From Candidatus Puniceispirillum sp. (GTDB lineage: Bacteria; Pseudomonadota; Alphaproteobacteria; Puniceispirillales; Puniceispirillaceae): DNA of 17,310 nt. This document shows, one piece after another, positions 14,741 to 17,310 of the stretch. The notes under the pieces are model-generated. The model searched no databases and had not been told where the DNA came from. It worked only from the letters and a program-made list of their open reading frames with translations. A program made the translations under genes and the position numbers. The stretch is from positions 1-17,310 of the forward strand of contig JABJBD010000085.1 in the NCBI GenBank assembly GCA_018668795.1, in the 5' to 3' direction. Numbering within the stretch: position 1 is the first letter of the stretch; every line of letters begins with the position of its first letter.

Positions 14741-16146
14741 ATGCTTCGCTTTTCCTGTAAAACCAGTGCTTTTACAGCGTCTGGTGTCGCGTTGGCAAAT
14801 AGCTGTTTTTCAGACCGTGACATCAGATCCGACAAATGCGCAGGTAATGCAGGTATTTCGCCTGTTGCCGAGGCGACAGCATCCTGAAACTTTGCTGGAT
14901 GCGCACAAGCCAAAGATATGATCGGCACACCCGCCGGAATAGTGCCATCAGCCAGCGCCATGCGCGCCGCGCCAACACCAACCGCACTATGTGGGTCTAG
15001 CACCATATGGTCGTTCGTCGCGCTTTGACGTATTTCAGCAAGCGTTGCCGCATCATCGAGCCGATAACCAGCAAACATATTATGCGCCTTTTCCAGTACC
15101 GATGCGGCTACATCAAAACGTCCGGTCTTGGCAAATGTAGCCATAGCCGTATTCACCGCAGTGCCATCACGCCCAAGCAATTCAAACAGTAACCGTTCAA
15201 AATTGCTTGAAACCTGAATATCCATTGATGGGCTATGTGATGGGGCAACAGCTTCACGCTGCATCGTTCCACTCTCAAAAAAGCGGGTCAGAATATCATT
15301 CTGGTTCGACGCCACGATCAATCGTTCAATCGGCAAGCCCATCTGGGCGGCAACATAACCTGCAAACACATTACCAAAATTACCTGTCGGCACCGAAAAA
15401 GCGACCTTTCTATCCGGCGCGCCAAGCGCAAGTGCTGATGAAAAATAATATACAATCTGGGGCATTAAACGCGCCCAGTTTATTGAATTAACCGCCGAAA
15501 GATTTACCGCGTCGCGGAAATCATGTTCGTTGAACAGTGTTTTGACAATATCCTGACAGGCATCAAAATCGCTAGGTACCGCAACCGCATGCACGCCTGG
15601 CGCATCAACCGATGTCATCTGGCGTTGCTGAACAGGTGAAACGCGGCCTTCGGGAAATAGAATGAATACGTCAACCGCATCACGCCCCTGAAAAGCCTCT
15701 AACGCCGCCGAACCTGTATCGCCGCTTGTTGCCCCCAAAATAACTGCCTGTCTGCCATGCGCTTGCAATGCACGGTCAAAGGCACGTGCCAGAAATTGCA
15801 TCGCATAATCTTTAAAAGCAATCGTCGGACCGTGAAACAATTCCAATACATGAATATCGTCATTCAGCTTTACCAAAGGGGCAATCGACGGATCGTCAAA
15901 CCCAGAATAAGCATCACGTGCCATATCGGTGAGTTCAGCTTGATCAATCTCACCTTCACAAAAAGGTGCCATGATCCGACCTGCAAGCTCGACATAGGAA
16001 AGTCCCTGCATCGCCCGGATTTCATCGATAGAGAAGCGTGGCCATGCAGTTGGCAAATAGAGACCGCCATCGCGCGCAAGTCCGCTTAGAAGCGCATCTT
16101 CAAACCCTAATGGTCCGTCATTCCCGCGGGTGCTGATATATTGCAT
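14737..16146 (-). CDS. thrC: Threonine synthase
   Basis: This PLP enzyme converts O-phosphohomoserine to threonine and phosphate, the step after ThrB. The 469-residue product starts with the family N-terminus (MQYISTRG, GFEDALLSGLARDGGLYLP). It has the PLP lysine K112 in HGPTIAFKDYAMQFLAR and the phosphate/cofactor loop GATSGDTGSAALEAF. Further downstream are SINWARLMPQIVYY and the glycine-rich VPTGNFGNVFAGY. Length and order fit the longer bacterial type (like E. coli ThrC). Its start overlaps the SURF1 stop by one base (TAATG) and its stop overlaps the M16 peptidase start, placing it in the middle of a tight minus-strand operon. Confidence 0.97.
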   Translation of the reverse strand: MQYISTRGNDGPLGFEDALLSGLARDGGLYLPTAWPRFSIDEIRAMQGLSYVELAGRIMAPFCEGEIDQAELTDMARDAYSGFDDPSIAPLVKLNDDIHVLELFHGPTIAFKDYAMQFLARAFDRALQAHGRQAVILGATSGDTGSAALEAFQGRDAVDVFILFPEGRVSPVQQRQMTSVDAPGVHAVAVPSDFDACQDIVKTLFNEHDFRDAVNLSAVNSINWARLMPQIVYYFSSALALGAPDRKVAFSVPTGNFGNVFAGYVAAQMGLPIERLIVASNQNDILTRFFESGTMQREAVAPSHSPSMDIQVSSNFERLLFELLGRDGTAVNTAMATFAKTGRFDVAASVLEKAHNMFAGYRLDDAATLAEIRQSATNDHMVLDPHSAVGVGAARMALADGTIPAGVPIISLACAHPAKFQDAVASATGEIPALPAHLSDLMSRSEKQLFANATPDAVKALVLQEKRSI

Positions 16147-16898
16147 TATGCCTCTCCGTCATCTTGCTTTGCAGAAGCGTTTAAGAATGTCAGACGGCCA
16201 GCCTGATGATGAAACGCCAAATAAACCGCCAGCAAACCAAGGGCAATGCCATACCATGTCATAGCATAACTAAGATGTGCATTGCGCAAATTCAGTTCAG
16301 TTTTGGCAGCTATCGGCAAAGTTACAACATCACTGGTGCGCAAACTATCGGCATAAAAGGCAGTAATGCCATTATCAGCCAAATCCAGATGCGTTATCAT
16401 CTGGGCTGGATTCATAGTAAACCAAAACCCGTTGTCAGGTTCGTTTTCAGGGACGAAATACCCCTTTTTGCCAGGCATTCGTAAAATCGCATCAACCGTC
16501 ACCTCACCTGATACAAGTGAAAATGCTCTTTTCGTTGGATCGCGGTAATCTTCGGATACCCAGCCCCGATTGATCATAATGATACGACCATCGATCAATG
16601 TCATGGGGGAGACGACATGAAAGCCTGCATTACCTTCATAGGTCTTGCCCGTCATATATAGTTCTTTGTCATGGGCAAAAATGCCTGTGAGAGCTAAACG
16701 CCGGAATTCATAATCGTCGGTCAGCGCATCAACGCTAGGCGGTGCAATGGCGGCGGCAAGTGAACGTGCCTCGAAACTGTTAATCAGATCAGTTTTCCAT
16801 TGCAGACGTTGAAGCTGCCACGTACCAAGCATCAGCAAAACGGCAAAAGCCGGAATTGCAACAACACTAAGCCAAAGAAAGGGCCGGAATTTAATCAT
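16146..16898 (-). CDS. SURF1 family cytochrome oxidase assembly protein
   Basis: SURF1 (Shy1) proteins assist insertion of heme a during assembly of aa3-type cytochrome c oxidase in the cytoplasmic membrane. The 250-residue product has the classic two-helix layout: TM1 at about residues 8-27, followed by LGTWQLQRLQWK; a large periplasmic domain containing YEFRRLALTGIF and IMINRGWVSEDYRDP; and TM2 near the C-terminus (MTWYGIALGLLAVYLAF). The gene lies downstream of ctaE, the usual place, but a terminator separates them, so it probably has its own promoter or depends on read-through. Its stop overlaps the thrC start. Confidence 0.93.
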   Translation of the reverse strand: MIKFRPFLWLSVVAIPAFAVLLMLGTWQLQRLQWKTDLINSFEARSLAAAIAPPSVDALTDDYEFRRLALTGIFAHDKELYMTGKTYEGNAGFHVVSPMTLIDGRIIMINRGWVSEDYRDPTKRAFSLVSGEVTVDAILRMPGKKGYFVPENEPDNGFWFTMNPAQMITHLDLADNGITAFYADSLRTSDVVTLPIAAKTELNLRNAHLSYAMTWYGIALGLLAVYLAFHHQAGRLTFLNASAKQDDGEA

Positions 16899-16974
16899 AT
16901 AAATCTGTTACCACTTATGCGTTTTGTATCTGCCCGACTATAAAGGCCGCTTTCCCCAAGCCGTGCAATAAAAA

Positions 16975-17000
16975 AGGAGCGCTATAGATTAAGCGCTCCT
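16975..17000 (-). terminator. Intrinsic terminator downstream of ctaE
   Basis: AGGAGCGCT (16975-16983) pairs perfectly with AGCGCTCCT (16992-17000) around an 8-nt loop. Read on the minus strand, the 9-bp stem is followed by TTTTTTATTG. It lies 23 bases after the ctaE stop codon and ahead of SURF1. Confidence 0.88.
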
Positions 17001-17023
17001 GTTAATTTTTCAAGAAACGAAGA

Positions 17024-17310
17024 TTACCCGCCCCACCAATAGATAGCGGCAAACAGGAACAACCATACGACGTCAACAAAATGCCAATACCATGCGGCAG
17101 CTTCAAAACCGAAATGATGCTCTTGCGTAAAATGTCCTTTGAGACCTCTAAATAAACACACGGTTAAAAATATTGTACCAACAAGAACATGAAAACCATG
17201 AAAACCTGTTGCCATGTAAAAAGTTGAAGCATATATCCCATCAGTAAATGCAAATGTAGCATGTTGGTACTCATAAGCTTGAACAGCAGTAAAAATAGCT
17301 CCCAAAATAA
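17024..17310 (-). CDS. ctaE: Cytochrome c oxidase subunit III, C-terminal part
   Basis: Subunit III is an integral membrane subunit of the heme-copper oxidase that stabilises subunit I. The frame is open to the right edge of the window, so only the last 95 or so residues are seen. The fragment contains AVQAYEYQHATFAFTDGIYA, then STFYMATGFHGFHVLVGTIF, then GHFTQEHHFGFEAAAWYWH and FVDVVWLFLFAAIYWWGG at the end. These are strongly conserved features of COX3, including the histidines and glutamate of the final two helices. A TTG at 17305 is not the start; upstream codons (IL) continue the protein. A terminator follows the stop. Confidence 0.97.
   Translation of the reverse strand, partial: ILGAIFTAVQAYEYQHATFAFTDGIYASTFYMATGFHGFHVLVGTIFLTVCLFRGLKGHFTQEHHFGFEAAAWYWHFVDVVWLFLFAAIYWWGG

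Noticed and set aside
14096..14887. A 263-codon open frame on the plus strand
   Set aside because: It is antisense to the M16 peptidase and thrC genes, whose motifs and overlapping start and stop codons are clear; the translation shows no family features.
1..17310. Defence island, mobile element, CRISPR or biosynthetic cluster
   Set aside because: All large genes are conserved housekeeping families in orders common to alphaproteobacteria; there are no integrases, transposases, repeat arrays or abrupt composition changes visible by eye.

Overview
The window looks like a core-genome segment of an alphaproteobacterium, probably marine and possibly of the SAR116 / Puniceispirillum type. The support is: an F0-only ATP synthase operon (atpI-atpB-atpE-atpF'-atpF) with no F1 genes next to it and with the b' subunit; a ctaE-SURF1-thrC-M16 peptidase cluster; an ispH-thrB-rnhA-peroxiredoxin block; roughly even GC; and very tight gene packing. 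The clade is an inference. No rRNA, tRNA, CRISPR array, insertion sequence, phage gene or plasmid gene was seen.

Layout. Positions 1-634 hold a DsbA-like periplasmic thiol oxidoreductase cut by the left edge, whose visible start carries a twin-arginine export motif. It is followed by smc (666-4085), the chromosome condensin ATPase. A 287-bp gap then holds a good sigma70-type promoter and a leader of about 155 nt with hairpins, leading into the F0 operon (4373-6973), which closes with a strong GAAA-loop terminator. A small orphan lipoprotein gene faces it on the minus strand (7067-7552). Divergent from that gene, ispH-thrB-rnhA (7623-10003) runs on the plus strand and meets a minus-strand peroxiredoxin gene end to end. 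Further along the minus strand is a DsbD/ScsB-type electron transporter (10569-12689), divergent from a YqgE/AlgH family gene (12856-13452). The right end is a minus-strand block: ctaE (cytochrome oxidase subunit III, cut by the right edge), its terminator, then SURF1, thrC and an M16 peptidase with overlapping stop and start codons.

How the genes fit together. The window serves aerobic energy conservation (F0 sector, cytochrome oxidase subunit III and its assembly factor SURF1), envelope thiol chemistry (an oxidising DsbA-like protein and a reducing DsbD-like transporter, plus a cytosolic peroxiredoxin), isoprenoid and threonine synthesis (ispH; thrB and thrC at separate loci), and chromosome maintenance (smc, rnhA).

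I found no previously undescribed multi-gene system; all but one gene belong to known housekeeping families. The points most worth a second look are small: a hairpin between atpE and atpF' abutting the atpF' ribosome binding site, a structured leader with a mini-ORF before atpI, an unusual histidine in helix 1 of the c subunit, the Tat-like signal of the DsbA protein, and the orphan lipoprotein.
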